A stretch of DNA of 64,000 nucleotides from JADKHC01 sp047600805 (GCA_047600805.1 JASGKG010000001.1:1302001-1366000), one strand, 5' to 3'. Positions 8,101-17,373 are shown, numbered from the stretch's first letter. Program-made: numbers and translations. The notes: generated by a model from the sequence alone, not told the origin.

Positions 8101-9018
8101 ATGGCTGCACCTCAGGCGTACATTCAAGCGAACACAGACGGGCGTCTTCATGCGGCAGACGAGCCTTCCATTTCGCCGCTCAATCGTGGATTTTTGTATG
8201 GTGACGCGGTCTATGAAGTATGGCGTACCTACGAAAATGTAATATTCGCGTGGGAGGAACACTGGCAACGACTCGCGCGATCCGCGCAAGCCTTGTATAT
8301 AGACCTGCCGTTGAATCCTCCCGCGGCCATCTCCGAGATTAAGAGGACAGTCGCCGCTTTCCGGTCCCGCGTACCCAATGCGCACGATCTCTACATACGG
8401 CTGCAAGTGATGCGCGGCACCGGTCAGATCGGGCTCGATGTAGGATTAGCCGATAGGGCGCAGTTCGTCATTCTGGTGCAGGAAAACAAGTTATTTCCAG
8501 CGGAAAAAATCAACGCGGGACTGCAGCTCTCCGTGGCGCAACTGCGACGTAATCCGCCTGAAGCGCTGAACCCAGCGTGGAAAACGGGCAATTATCTCAA
8601 CAATATTCTCTGTCTGCGCGAAGCTCGCGCGCGCGGAGCCGATGAAGTGGTGATTACAAATTTATCGGGCGAAATTGCCGAAGCGGCGGTCTCGAATATT
8701 TGCTTTATACAAAACGGCGTTGTTGTGACACCTCCGCTTTCGGCTGGTATCCTGGCTGGCATTACACGCGAAATTTTGATCCGCGAGGTCGGGCCGCGAG
8801 CTCATATTGCAATTATGGGAAGAACGATCCTCCCCGCCGAGCTAGCGTCCATGCAAGAGTGCTTTCTTCTATCGACCACGAAAGACCTTACACCCGTCTC
8901 GATGATCGACGGGCATCGCTTCTTTGTGGGGCCAGACTCGGCGACGATGCGCCTGAAGCAGGCGTTTATCGATTTTGCCCACGAGTATGCAGCTGGTCAT
9001 CCCGAACTCGCCGTTTAA
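8101..9018 (+). CDS. Class IV PLP aminotransferase (BCAT/4-amino-4-deoxychorismate lyase family)
   Basis: A 305-residue protein of fold type IV. The expected PLP Lys161 lies in PAWKTGNYLNN and the cofactor-binding Glu194 in GEIAEAAVSN. The N-terminal SPLNRGFLYGDAVYEV is the family's substrate/PLP lobe motif. It could be a branched-chain or D-amino-acid aminotransferase or a PabC-like lyase; the PAWKTGNYLNNI stretch fits either. A second, more clearly IlvE-like paralogue is encoded at 44299-45165, which makes a PabC-like or other role plausible here, the more so as folC lies downstream. It begins the forward gene string. Confidence 0.82.
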   Translation: MAAPQAYIQANTDGRLHAADEPSISPLNRGFLYGDAVYEVWRTYENVIFAWEEHWQRLARSAQALYIDLPLNPPAAISEIKRTVAAFRSRVPNAHDLYIRLQVMRGTGQIGLDVGLADRAQFVILVQENKLFPAEKINAGLQLSVAQLRRNPPEALNPAWKTGNYLNNILCLREARARGADEVVITNLSGEIAEAAVSNICFIQNGVVVTPPLSAGILAGITREILIREVGPRAHIAIMGRTILPAELASMQECFLLSTTKDLTPVSMIDGHRFFVGPDSATMRLKQAFIDFAHEYAAGHPELAV

Positions 9019-9092
9019 GCATGTTAAACGGTTGGGAATGGAAAAGTCGTTGCGCTCCGGAAAAAGGGAAGCCAAAGGTTGGGTTTTAATTT

Positions 9093-10181
9093 ATGCCGCA
9101 GAAATTCGTCGTCATTATCGCAGGTGGAAAAGGTGAGCGTTTTTGGCCGCAGAGCCGTGCGGCCCGCCCGAAACATCTGCTACCGATTGTCGGTAAAAAG
9201 CCGATGCTGACTCAAACGGTGGAGCGGATTAAACCGCTGGTTCCGGCGAAAAATATTTTCGTGATCACCAGTGCCATCCAAGAAAAGGCGGTGCGCGAGG
9301 TGTGTGCGAAACTGCCCAAGGAAAATATTATTGCCGAACCAGTTGGCCGCGACACGGCGCCGGCGGTCGGTCTCGCAGCGGCGATCGTGGGCGCGCGTGA
9401 CCCGCAGGGAATTTTTGCCGTGCTGCCCGCAGACCATGTGATTCACGACTCGAAGGCCTATCAACGCGACTTGCGCGCAGCATTTGCTGCCGCGGAAGCG
9501 GCTCCCGTGATGGTGACGATTGGGATTGCGCCGACGGAGCCCGCGACCGGTTTTGGCTATATACAACGGGGTGAAACTTGGCGAAATTTTGAAGATTGTC
9601 CCGTTTACCGGGTGAAGCGCTTTGTCGAGAAACCCAACTTGGAAACGGCGCAGTCTTATCTGTCGAGTGGCGACTATGTTTGGAACGCCGGCATGTTTGT
9701 TTGGAGCGTTCCGGTGGTGGAGGCCGCAATGGCGCAACACGCGTCCGAACTCGATGCTGGTTTCAAGCCGATCCGGGCCGCGCTTGCCAAGCGAAAGCCC
9801 CTTGGCCCGGTGCTTAAAAAGACGTACCCGACGCTGAAGAAAATCTCTGTCGATTATGCGTTGTTGGAGAAATCCAATAACGTGGTGGTGCTCCCTTCGA
9901 CGTTCGATTGGGACGACGTCGGCGCCTGGCCCGCGGTGCCGAAGCATTTTGAAAAAGACGCCAGCGGGAACGTCACGCGTGGACGCGCTTTGATCGAGGG
10001 CGGAAAAAACAACATCGTTTTCTCCGAGGGGAATCATCTGCTGACCGTGCTTGGTGCTGACGACTTGATCGTGGTGCACACTGCGGACGCGACGCTGGTG
10101 GCCCCGAAAGCCAAGGCGCAGGAAATCAAGCTGCTGCTCAAACGCATCGAGGCCGAAAAGGACGGCAAGCACTGGTTGTAG
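9093..10181 (+). CDS. manC: Mannose-1-phosphate guanylyltransferase
   Basis: A 362-residue nucleotidyltransferase making GDP-mannose from GTP and mannose-1-phosphate. The N-terminal GGKGERFWPQSRAARPKHLL is the sugar-nucleotide transferase signature with the GMP-type FWPxSR variant. DTAPAVGLAA, the FVEKP motif and the late DVGAW also fit. The length matches the single-domain form; there is no fused phosphomannose isomerase domain. GDP-mannose would feed polysaccharide or glycoprotein synthesis. It is spaced 8 bases from ruvX, so it is probably co-transcribed. Confidence 0.93.
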   Translation: MPQKFVVIIAGGKGERFWPQSRAARPKHLLPIVGKKPMLTQTVERIKPLVPAKNIFVITSAIQEKAVREVCAKLPKENIIAEPVGRDTAPAVGLAAAIVGARDPQGIFAVLPADHVIHDSKAYQRDLRAAFAAAEAAPVMVTIGIAPTEPATGFGYIQRGETWRNFEDCPVYRVKRFVEKPNLETAQSYLSSGDYVWNAGMFVWSVPVVEAAMAQHASELDAGFKPIRAALAKRKPLGPVLKKTYPTLKKISVDYALLEKSNNVVVLPSTFDWDDVGAWPAVPKHFEKDASGNVTRGRALIEGGKNNIVFSEGNHLLTVLGADDLIVVHTADATLVAPKAKAQEIKLLLKRIEAEKDGKHWL

Positions 10182-10189
10182 CCCTGCAC

Positions 10190-10624
10190 ATGCGGTGCCT
10201 AGGCATCGATTACGGCTCCAAGCGCATCGGCCTTAGCTACGGCGATGAGATCGGCGTGGCTACTCCGCTGCCAGCACTGGTGGAAACGGATTTGGAAAAA
10301 CGGTGGGCGTCCCTGTCGGCGGTGATCAAGTCGCGCCGTATCACTGATCTCGTATTGGGTTTTCCTTACAACATGGACGATTCCGTTGGTTTTAAAGCCA
10401 AGGAAGTCGAGGCCTTTGCGACGCGGTTGCGAAACGCTTTCGGACTGCCAGTCCATTACGTTGACGAACGGCTGACATCGTACGAGGCCGAAGCGTCGAT
10501 TCCCAAAGCGAAGCGGCGCGACGTGCGTGCCAGTGGGATTGTGGACTCGCGGGCAGCCACGATCATCCTGCAGGATTTCTTGAACCAATCGTTACCGCCA
10601 CCGTCGTCCGAGGAGCCTTTGTAA
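10190..10624 (+). CDS. ruvX: YqgF/RuvX-type putative pre-16S rRNA nuclease (Holliday junction resolvase fold)
   Basis: A 144-residue RNase H-fold protein. Acidic active-site positions appear as Asp7 in GIDYGSKRIGLSYGD, the acidic/polar DLVLGFPYNMDDS and DERLTSYEAE, and the later Asp in GIVDSRAATIIL. The family processes the 5' end of 16S rRNA precursor and was earlier proposed as a Holliday junction resolvase. Its stop overlaps the start of truA (TAATG), which indicates translational coupling. Confidence 0.92.
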   Translation: MRCLGIDYGSKRIGLSYGDEIGVATPLPALVETDLEKRWASLSAVIKSRRITDLVLGFPYNMDDSVGFKAKEVEAFATRLRNAFGLPVHYVDERLTSYEAEASIPKAKRRDVRASGIVDSRAATIILQDFLNQSLPPPSSEEPL

Positions 10625-11394
10625 TGGAAAAGCAGCCGGAAAAATCCACCCCCGGCCTTCAACGCTGGAAATGCGTGTGCGCGTACGACGGCACGCACTT
10701 CGCCGGCTGGCAAAGTCAGCACGGCGGAAACGCGATCCAGGATATCATCGAGGTGCGGCTGAAGCAGATCTTCGGAGAGCTCATTCGCATTCACGCCAGC
10801 GGCCGGACCGACGCCGGAGTTCACGCGCGTGGCCAAGTTTTTCACTTCGATGCGTCTTGGAAACATGGCCCTGAGAAACTGCGCGCCGCGCTGTGCGTTG
10901 GGCTTCCGCAAGCGATCCAGTTGAAATCGCTCCGGCCGGTGAAGGCGGATTTTCATTCGCGTTTTTCTGCGACGGGCAAGATCTACGCCTATCACATTTT
11001 TTTGGGTGATGCGGACCCGTTCACGCGACCCTACACTTGGTCGATCGGAAAGCCCCTCGATGTGAACGCGATGAAAAGCGCGACCGAGGTCTTGCGCGGG
11101 AAACACGATTTTCGGGCATTTTCAGCTCTGAACGGTCCGCCGAAAGACGATACTGTGCGCGACCTCCGAAAGTTTGAGATACTTCGCCGAGGTCCGCAGC
11201 TCCGCATAACGGCAGAAGCGGACGGCTTCATGTATAAAATGGTGAGGAGCCTCGTCGGGGCGGTCGTGGCCGTGGGCGAGGGCAAAATGACTCCGGAGAA
11301 GCTCCGTGAGATTCTTGAGTCGAAGCAACGGACGCCACTCGTCCAGACGGCACCGCCTCAAGGACTCTTTTTGGTGAAAGTGCTGTATTCATAA
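10624..11394 (+). CDS. truA: tRNA pseudouridine(38-40) synthase
   Basis: A 256-residue enzyme that isomerises uridine to pseudouridine in the anticodon stem-loop of tRNAs. The catalytic Asp63 lies in the signature SGRTDAGVHA. The N-terminal YDGTHFAGWQSQ and later FRAFS-type segment and MVRSLVG are family motifs. Length is usual. Coupled to ruvX and followed by comF after one base. Confidence 0.95.
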   Translation: MEKQPEKSTPGLQRWKCVCAYDGTHFAGWQSQHGGNAIQDIIEVRLKQIFGELIRIHASGRTDAGVHARGQVFHFDASWKHGPEKLRAALCVGLPQAIQLKSLRPVKADFHSRFSATGKIYAYHIFLGDADPFTRPYTWSIGKPLDVNAMKSATEVLRGKHDFRAFSALNGPPKDDTVRDLRKFEILRRGPQLRITAEADGFMYKMVRSLVGAVVAVGEGKMTPEKLREILESKQRTPLVQTAPPQGLFLVKVLYS

Positions 11395-11395
11395 A

Positions 11396-12130
11396 ATGAA
11401 GACGTTGTTGAAACGCCTCGCACGGGATTTGGGCGATGTGACGTTTCCGCCGATTTGCGTTTCGTGCGACGGATTGGTTGAGGCAGGAGAGTTCCAGCAC
11501 GTTTGCACGAAGTGCGCCGAGAAATTCGATTTTGTGTCTGAACCGGCCTGTTATGTTTGCGGGCATCCGTTTTATGGCGAGCTGGCGGGCGAACGGATGT
11601 GTCCGCATTGCGAAGGGCTTTCGCCGTCATTTCGCCAGGGCCGGACCTGCGTGTTGTTCAAAGGGCCTGCGCGGGCCCTCGTTCACGAGCTCAAATACCA
11701 CCGGGGGCTGTATGCGCTCGGCGACATAAAGGCGGTGATCAAGCGCTGTGCGCGGGTCTTGGAGCTCGTCAGGGGCGCTATTCTCGTCCCGGTGCCATTA
11801 CATTCCCGAAAGGAGCGGGAGCGGGGGTATAACCAATCTTTATTACTGGCGGAGGCTTTTGCGGAGGTCGCAGGCCACGATACTCGTGTTGAGATGTTGA
11901 TACAGCGTAAGATAGACACAGTTTCACAGACTGCTTTTGACCGCAAGACCCGCCGGGCGAACCTTAAAAATGCCTTTTCAGTGAAGCCGTGCACTATCAT
12001 AAACAGCGCTCATCATTATATTCTGGTCGATGACGTTTTTACCACGGGTTCAACCCTTAACAGCTGCGCGGGCGTTCTCCGCCGGGCGGGCTGCATGAAT
12101 TTGGACGTTGTCACGTTTGGCCACGGTTAA
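11396..12130 (+). CDS. comF: ComF-family phosphoribosyltransferase-like protein
   Basis: A 244-residue protein. An N-terminal zinc-binding region has paired cysteines (CVSCDG, CTKC, CYVCG, CPHC), followed by a PRTase fold with VPVPLHSRKERERGYNQS and the PRPP loop ILVDDVFTTGSTLN. ComF proteins act in DNA uptake or recombination with DprA/PriA in naturally competent bacteria; the enzymatic role is not settled. No other competence genes are nearby. The tight spacing to truA and accD suggests one transcript. Confidence 0.9.
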   Translation: MKTLLKRLARDLGDVTFPPICVSCDGLVEAGEFQHVCTKCAEKFDFVSEPACYVCGHPFYGELAGERMCPHCEGLSPSFRQGRTCVLFKGPARALVHELKYHRGLYALGDIKAVIKRCARVLELVRGAILVPVPLHSRKERERGYNQSLLLAEAFAEVAGHDTRVEMLIQRKIDTVSQTAFDRKTRRANLKNAFSVKPCTIINSAHHYILVDDVFTTGSTLNSCAGVLRRAGCMNLDVVTFGHG

Positions 12131-12138
12131 TTTTCATC

Positions 12139-13008
12139 ATGTCGCTATTCAGCAAGCCGAAGTACTCGACGGTTGTTGTTAAGAAAAAAGACATCCCCAA
12201 GGGGCTCTGGACGAAATGTCCGATCTCCGGCGAGATCGTCTTTAACAAGGAGCTTGAGGATAACCTGATGGTTGTTCCGAAATCAGGTTACCATTTCCCG
12301 ATCGGCGCGCGCGCGCGTGTCACCGCGCTCTTTGACCAAAACACCTTCGAGGAAGCGGATGCCAAAGTCCGTTCGGCCGACCCGTTGAAATTTATCGACT
12401 CTCAGCCATATCCCGAGCGCCTGAAGAAGTACGAAAAAGAAAGCGGACTTCCTGAGGCCGTCGTTTGCGGCACGGGCAAAATTCACGATATCGACGCGTC
12501 GGTCGCGGTGATGGATTTCCGTTTTTGCGGTGGCGCGATGGGCGCGGCTGCGGGCGAAAAGATCACACGCACGATTGAAACGGCGCTGAAACGAAAAATC
12601 CCCTGCATCATCTTCAGTGCTTCGGGTGGTGCGCGCATGCAGGAAGGCATTTTCTCGCTCATGCAAATGGCCAAGACCAGCGCGGCGCTTGGCCGGTTGA
12701 GCGAAGCGCGGCTGCCATTCATCTCGGTGCTCACGCACCCGACGATGGGCGGCGTCACGGCGAGCTTCGCGACTCTTGGAGATGTGATTCTCGCCGAGCC
12801 CGGTGCACTGGTTGGTTTCGCCGGGGCGCGCGTGATCAAGGAAACGACGAAACAAACGCTACCGCCAGGATTTCAAAGCGCCGAGTTTCTGCTCAAGCAC
12901 GGCCTCATCGACCAGATCGTCAGCCGTCTGGAAATGCGCGAGCGTCTGCGCGATTTGCTGCAAGCTCTCTACGTGGGAAAAGTCGCCGCGTTCGCTGGCC
13001 AGGTTTAA
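12139..13008 (+). CDS. accD: Acetyl-CoA carboxylase carboxyltransferase beta subunit with degenerate zinc ribbon
   Basis: A 289-residue AccD. The crotonase-fold body is well conserved (DFRFCGGAMGAAAGEKI, SASGGARMQEG, HPTMGGVTASFA, GFAGARVIKET). It transfers carboxyl from biotin carboxyl carrier protein to acetyl-CoA, together with AccA, the first step of fatty acid synthesis. The N-terminal zinc ribbon, normally four cysteines (27, 30, 46 and 49 in E. coli AccD), aligns without gaps to C27, S30, V46 and S49, so three of four ligands are missing. The surrounding ribbon sequence (LWTKCPISGE, VVPKSGYH) is otherwise intact. Not a frameshift: the frame is clean throughout. Confidence 0.95.
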   Translation: MSLFSKPKYSTVVVKKKDIPKGLWTKCPISGEIVFNKELEDNLMVVPKSGYHFPIGARARVTALFDQNTFEEADAKVRSADPLKFIDSQPYPERLKKYEKESGLPEAVVCGTGKIHDIDASVAVMDFRFCGGAMGAAAGEKITRTIETALKRKIPCIIFSASGGARMQEGIFSLMQMAKTSAALGRLSEARLPFISVLTHPTMGGVTASFATLGDVILAEPGALVGFAGARVIKETTKQTLPPGFQSAEFLLKHGLIDQIVSRLEMRERLRDLLQALYVGKVAAFAGQV

Positions 13009-13119
13009 AACCAGACCTGCCCTTACGGGTTAGCGACTGCGAAAAGAATTGAGTGCACACCTGCAGCGTGAGTGGAATGCCTGCTCCATGACCACGTGCA
13101 CAGTCAGGCCAAACGAATA

Positions 13120-14421
13120 ATGAGCACTCCGTTCTCCACTTATGCGGAGGTTCAAGATTACCTCTTTAGCCTCAAAGCTATGGGAGTGAAATACGGCATC
13201 GATCGCATGGGAAGCTGGCTGGGAGCCCTGGGACACCCCGAGAACCTCGTACCCGCGATCCATATCACAGGTACAAACGGCAAGGGCTCGACTGCCGCGA
13301 TGCTTGAATCAATTTTCCGTGCCGCCGGTTGGAGGACCGGCCTCTACACTTCGCCGCATCTCGTGAGACTCGGCGAACGCGTGCAGGTGAACCGGGAAAA
13401 TCTCACTGAGGGCGAGATCATGGATTTTGCTGAAAAATTGAAGCCGATCGCCGAAGCCGTATCGCGCAACAGCCCTGACGACCACCCGAGTTTTTTTGAG
13501 TTCATGACGGCAATGGCGTTTTTGCAGTTCGCGCGAAAACGATGTGACATCGCCCTGATCGAAGTCGGCCTCGGAGGACGCTTGGATGCCACCAACGTCG
13601 TCACGCCTGAAATCGCGGTGATCACATCCGTGGGTTTGGATCATTGCGAAATGCTGGGCGACACGATCGAAAAAATCGCCGCGGAAAAGGCCGGCATCAT
13701 CAAAGAAGGCCGCCCGGTGGTGATCGGCCTTTTGCCGCCTGGAGCGGAGCGTGTCGTGCGCGAAGTCGCGGCGAACCGAAACGCAAAAGTTTACTCCGTT
13801 CGTGAGGAATTTGGCGTCGACGTAAACCGCATGCCAGAGACGAATCTCGAAGGCGGTTATCAACGCTGGAATGCGGCGACCGCGACGCTGGTGGCGCGAA
13901 TTTTGCCGGCGCGGTGGCGACTGTCGCCAGATATCGTGGCGCGCGGCTTACGGAGCGTTTCTTGGGCCGGCCGCTGGGAACGCAAAGTGATCGGCGGGCG
14001 GCAACTCATTCTGGACGCGTCGCACAACCCCGAAGGAGCCGAAGTTCTCGATGCCAACTTGCGTCAGCTGATTGCTTCGACGGGAAAACCGCCGGTTGTT
14101 TTAACAGGCGTGCTGGGCGCCGCGCGCGCACAACCCTTGCTGGAAACGCTTTGCCGGCACGTTAACGAGATCAATTTCGTGATGCCGCAGCAGGCGAGGG
14201 CATGCACGTTTGAGCAACTCGAAGCGCTGGTTCCGAAAACCTATCGCGGTGTTCTGCGGCGTACGTCAGTGGTGGAGGCGTTTCCTGGCCCCGACCAGTG
14301 CTCATTGGGAACGAGCGACGACGTAGTTCTGGTGACAGGTTCTATCTACTTGCTCGGCGAAGTGTTGGCGCGAATCGAACCAAAGCGCGGAACCAACGAA
14401 AACCGCCTGCAGGATTTCTAG
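13120..14421 (+). CDS. folC: Folylpolyglutamate synthase / dihydrofolate synthase
   Basis: A 433-residue Mur-ligase-type enzyme adding glutamate to folates. The P-loop is ITGTNGKGSTAAML; YTSPHL, the DHHPSFFEFMTAMAF-like segment, GLGGRLDATN and the C-terminal WAGRWE and DASHNPEGA are family motifs. The ATG at 13120 (MSTPFSTYAEV) is preferred over an upstream in-frame ATG at 13072, because the family usually begins about here. It lies 111 bases after accD, an accD-folC order seen in many bacteria. Confidence 0.94.
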   Translation: MSTPFSTYAEVQDYLFSLKAMGVKYGIDRMGSWLGALGHPENLVPAIHITGTNGKGSTAAMLESIFRAAGWRTGLYTSPHLVRLGERVQVNRENLTEGEIMDFAEKLKPIAEAVSRNSPDDHPSFFEFMTAMAFLQFARKRCDIALIEVGLGGRLDATNVVTPEIAVITSVGLDHCEMLGDTIEKIAAEKAGIIKEGRPVVIGLLPPGAERVVREVAANRNAKVYSVREEFGVDVNRMPETNLEGGYQRWNAATATLVARILPARWRLSPDIVARGLRSVSWAGRWERKVIGGRQLILDASHNPEGAEVLDANLRQLIASTGKPPVVLTGVLGAARAQPLLETLCRHVNEINFVMPQQARACTFEQLEALVPKTYRGVLRRTSVVEAFPGPDQCSLGTSDDVVLVTGSIYLLGEVLARIEPKRGTNENRLQDF

Positions 14422-14548
14422 GTGCTGCCTGGCGATTTGCTGGCGATCGACAGCATCGCACTTCGCGATCGCCAACTAGTAATATGCTCGACCGCGTCGC
14501 GATGACGAAGCACGAACGTTTAACCTGCCAAAGTAACGCAAATAACGT

Positions 14549-16087
14549 TCAGGTGAGCTTGACGAGCTCGGCTGTCGTGGGAACGTCTTTGATGATTTGA
14601 GAAGGTTCGGGACCGACGCCGAGGTAGCGGAGGTTCGGCAATTTTTCGGGCCAGGTCTCGCCGTGATAAGCCACGTTGAGAATGGCGCGCACCATTGCGG
14701 CGACATACTTCTGCGCGTTCTCAGGAAGATCCGCAAAGCGACGCACGGTCGAAATGTCTTCAGCCCAACCGGCGTGTTTTTCGTAAATCGGCCGGAGGGT
14801 CTTGCGCACTGCTTCGTTGCGCGGCACGTGATAGTAGGGTTTGCCCGCTGCGTCGACGTAGTGCGTGCAAATCTGGAGATCGCCTTGCCAATCGCCGCTG
14901 TGGGTGAGGGCGTCGGCCTTGTTGATCATCACGTCCTGATAACCGCCATAGCGAAGCGCATCGCCCTTTTCGACGGCATCGAACCAACCGACCATACGCT
15001 GGCGTCCGGTGCTGGTGCCGAACTCGAGCTTCTTCAATTTAACTGCGAGCGGGTGCGCGTCGTCCATCTGCGTGATGAACGTGTGCGTGCCGACCTTGGT
15101 GTCGTAGGCCTTGGCAACGCCGAATGTGTGAATCGGCTGCACCGGTATCCCGGCGCTCTCGAAGAATTCAGGCGTGTAGGTGTGCGACGCGGTGACGTTG
15201 GGCGAAAAACCGTGGCGTTTGTCCAACCAATAAGCCTGCCCAAACTCACCGATGATCGTGCGACCGGCGCGCACCTCGCGCAAAATGAGTTCGCGTACTT
15301 CGCCGATGTTCTTGGCGAGCGAGGAACCGGCCAGCCAGTAAACCTCGGTCAACACGTCGAGATTCAAAGTGAAAGGCGTCGCGCCTTTGAAGCGGAGAAA
15401 GTCGAATTCCTCTTTGCCGAATACACCTTGTTCGATTGCTTCGGCATTGGCGCGCAGTTCTGCCGTCGTGAGTTTTTCGAAGAAAGAGTCCCACGTCACA
15501 TCGCTTAGCTGGCAGACGTGTTGGATGATGCGGCAGGCGCGGTCGGCGCGTTGGGCGAGTTTCTTGGCGAAGGCCTCACGCGTACCGAGAAAATCGGAAT
15601 AGTAGATCTGCCATTGGCCAGTTTCGTCGCCGTAGGCGGGCGTGATGCCACGGCCGGTCGAACCGCGGGGTTCTTCCTTCAAGACGTTGGTGCGGTAATC
15701 TTCCCACGCGAGATCGAGCAGACGATGGCAAAGATCCGAAACGAGTGTGCGCTCGTCGATCAACAGCCGGGTGAGCACGTCGTAGCCTTTGCGCTCGAGC
15801 GGCTTTGCTTCCCACCAAACTTTGCGCGGATCCGCGACGACACCAGCGCCGATGGCGAGATGCCCGATGCCTTTTTCCACCACGCCGGCCGGCAGGAGGT
15901 TCAGTTTAATCCCTGCCGCGGTGTGGCCGGAGTTGGCGCCGCCGTTGACCTTGAGCACAACGGAAACTGGGGAGCGAGTGCTCCGAAGTTCGTGTTCTAC
16001 CTCTGGAATGAGGCGACCTTTACCTTCATCGCCTAGAGATATACCGACATCCGCGATGAGCTGGCTGGAGAAAGGGAGGAGTGACAT
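14549..16087 (-). CDS. purA: Adenylosuccinate synthetase, divergent long form
   Basis: A 512-residue protein from the ATG at 16087, longer than the usual ~430. It catalyses the GTP-dependent joining of IMP and aspartate in AMP synthesis. GDEGKG (with catalytic Asp), GGANSGHT (catalytic His), GRGITPAY, LDKRHGFSPNVTASHT and STGRQRMVGWFD match the family's successive motifs, but each differs from the common form (for example SLGDEGKGRLIPEV where QWGDEGKGKIVD is usual). The C-terminal RRF-DLPENAQKYV resembles the family's end, with an added tail. It is alone on this strand. Because all catalytic residues are there I expect activity. Confidence 0.88.
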   Translation of the reverse strand: MSLLPFSSQLIADVGISLGDEGKGRLIPEVEHELRSTRSPVSVVLKVNGGANSGHTAAGIKLNLLPAGVVEKGIGHLAIGAGVVADPRKVWWEAKPLERKGYDVLTRLLIDERTLVSDLCHRLLDLAWEDYRTNVLKEEPRGSTGRGITPAYGDETGQWQIYYSDFLGTREAFAKKLAQRADRACRIIQHVCQLSDVTWDSFFEKLTTAELRANAEAIEQGVFGKEEFDFLRFKGATPFTLNLDVLTEVYWLAGSSLAKNIGEVRELILREVRAGRTIIGEFGQAYWLDKRHGFSPNVTASHTYTPEFFESAGIPVQPIHTFGVAKAYDTKVGTHTFITQMDDAHPLAVKLKKLEFGTSTGRQRMVGWFDAVEKGDALRYGGYQDVMINKADALTHSGDWQGDLQICTHYVDAAGKPYYHVPRNEAVRKTLRPIYEKHAGWAEDISTVRRFADLPENAQKYVAAMVRAILNVAYHGETWPEKLPNLRYLGVGPEPSQIIKDVPTTAELVKLT

Positions 16088-16226
16088 GGGTTGATCTTGC
16101 AACCGGAGTCTAAATCCCCTGTTGCAGAAGAGCAGAAAGCGAAGGGGGCGGGCAGCGGCAACCAAAAAGTGTGGTCCGAGCAAAACTGGACAAAAAATAG
16201 GCTGTTCGCCTTAACCGCACACAAAC

Positions 16227-16248
16227 GAGCCGCCTCGAAAAGCGGCTC
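16227..16248 (-). terminator. Hairpin at the stop codon of the CBS-domain protein
   Basis: A perfect 7-bp stem (GAGCCGC 16227-16233, GCGGCTC 16242-16248) overlapping the last codon of the minus-strand gene. The T content after it on the minus strand is weak, so it may be a terminator or only a protective 3' hairpin. Confidence 0.35.
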
Positions 16249-17320
16249 AGTTTGGTTTGGCTGTCGATAGGTTTCCCGAATCGCCAGGACGTTTTGAACG
16301 ACTTTGCTTCTGCAATTTAGCGCGGGCCAATTCACGCATGTCCACAGCCACGTCGTCCTTCTCGAAAATCTCCCGGCCAAGGAGGTGCTCCATGACGTCT
16401 TCCATGGAAACCACGCCGGAGGTCGCACCGAATTCATCGACAACGACGAGTATCTGCTGATGCGTTTTCAGGAAAACCTGAAGGGCGTTGGCGGCGGTGA
16501 CCGTTTCGGGGATGAAGTGGACCTCCTGCATGAGCCTCTCAACGAGTTCGAGGTCTTGATCGTTGGCCTTGGCCTTCAGGAGATCGCGACGACGCACGAG
16601 GCCGACGATGTCGTCCATGTTCTTTCCGTACACAGGAATTCGGGCGAATGGAACATTGGGGTATTCCTGAAAGACTTCGCCGACGGTGGCGTTTCTCCGG
16701 AGCATTGTGACGACAGTCCGAGGCGTCATGATCTCGCTGACGCGAACATCATCGAGGGAAAGTGCGTTGGCGATGATGCTTGATTCGCTTTTGGAGAGAG
16801 TGCCTTGTTGGGCACCGCGCTCAGCCAGAAGGATAATTTCTTCGTCAGACTTCTCTTTCTCCGTGGGCCGCTTGATGACGCAGCGGACGATAAGGTTGCA
16901 GACAAATGTGATAGGGCGAAGCGCGCGAGTGATGACCCACAACAGCCCTGTCATTGAACCTTGGAGGGATTTTCGATGCGTCGAGCCGACAGTCTTGGGG
17001 ATAACCTCGGAACAGATGAGAAGCAGACCACCGAACGCCGGCATCACGATGGCTAACACGTGTTCGTCAAAAGTATGAGCGCCGATGGCACCGATCAGCG
17101 CTGAGCCGAGCGCCATGGCGATGGTGTTGAGCGTCAAGATGGCCGAAACCGTTTCGTCCATGTTCAGCTTCAGTTTTTCGAGCCGTTCGCCCGTTTGCGG
17201 CGAGGAGCGTTTGAGCGCTTCGATCTCCGTCACGGTCGTGCTGAAGATCATTGCTTCCAAAAGCGAACAGAAGAACACGATGATCAGTGTGAGGACTGCC
17301 GCGACGAGGAACCATTGCAT
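16247..17320 (-). CDS. CNNM/CorC-type membrane protein (DUF21 and CBS domains)
   Basis: A 357-residue protein with an N-terminal DUF21 transmembrane region of about four helices (residues 1-140), then a CBS pair (about 195-320: VSEIMTPRTVVTML, FARIPVYGKNMDDIVGLVRRRDLL, FGATSGVVSMEDVMEHLLG). The family is linked to magnesium or cobalt efflux and was formerly called hemolysin C-like. The usual C-terminal transporter-associated CorC_HlyC domain appears missing or very short, since the protein ends about 50 residues after the second CBS with a basic tail. Confidence 0.88.
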   Translation of the reverse strand: MQWFLVAAVLTLIIVFFCSLLEAMIFSTTVTEIEALKRSSPQTGERLEKLKLNMDETVSAILTLNTIAMALGSALIGAIGAHTFDEHVLAIVMPAFGGLLLICSEVIPKTVGSTHRKSLQGSMTGLLWVITRALRPITFVCNLIVRCVIKRPTEKEKSDEEIILLAERGAQQGTLSKSESSIIANALSLDDVRVSEIMTPRTVVTMLRRNATVGEVFQEYPNVPFARIPVYGKNMDDIVGLVRRRDLLKAKANDQDLELVERLMQEVHFIPETVTAANALQVFLKTHQQILVVVDEFGATSGVVSMEDVMEHLLGREIFEKDDVAVDMRELARAKLQKQSRSKRPGDSGNLSTAKPN

Positions 17321-17373
17321 CCGACCAGTTTAGCGGATCTGAACCATTTACGAATATAAATTAAACGGCCGCA

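Noticed and set aside
9180..10172. Minus-strand 330-codon frame antisense to manC
   Set aside because: Shadow of the manC gene; Arg/His/Gln-rich, no motif.
14597..15508. Plus-strand 303-codon frame antisense to purA
   Set aside because: Shadow of purA; no domain and low-quality composition.
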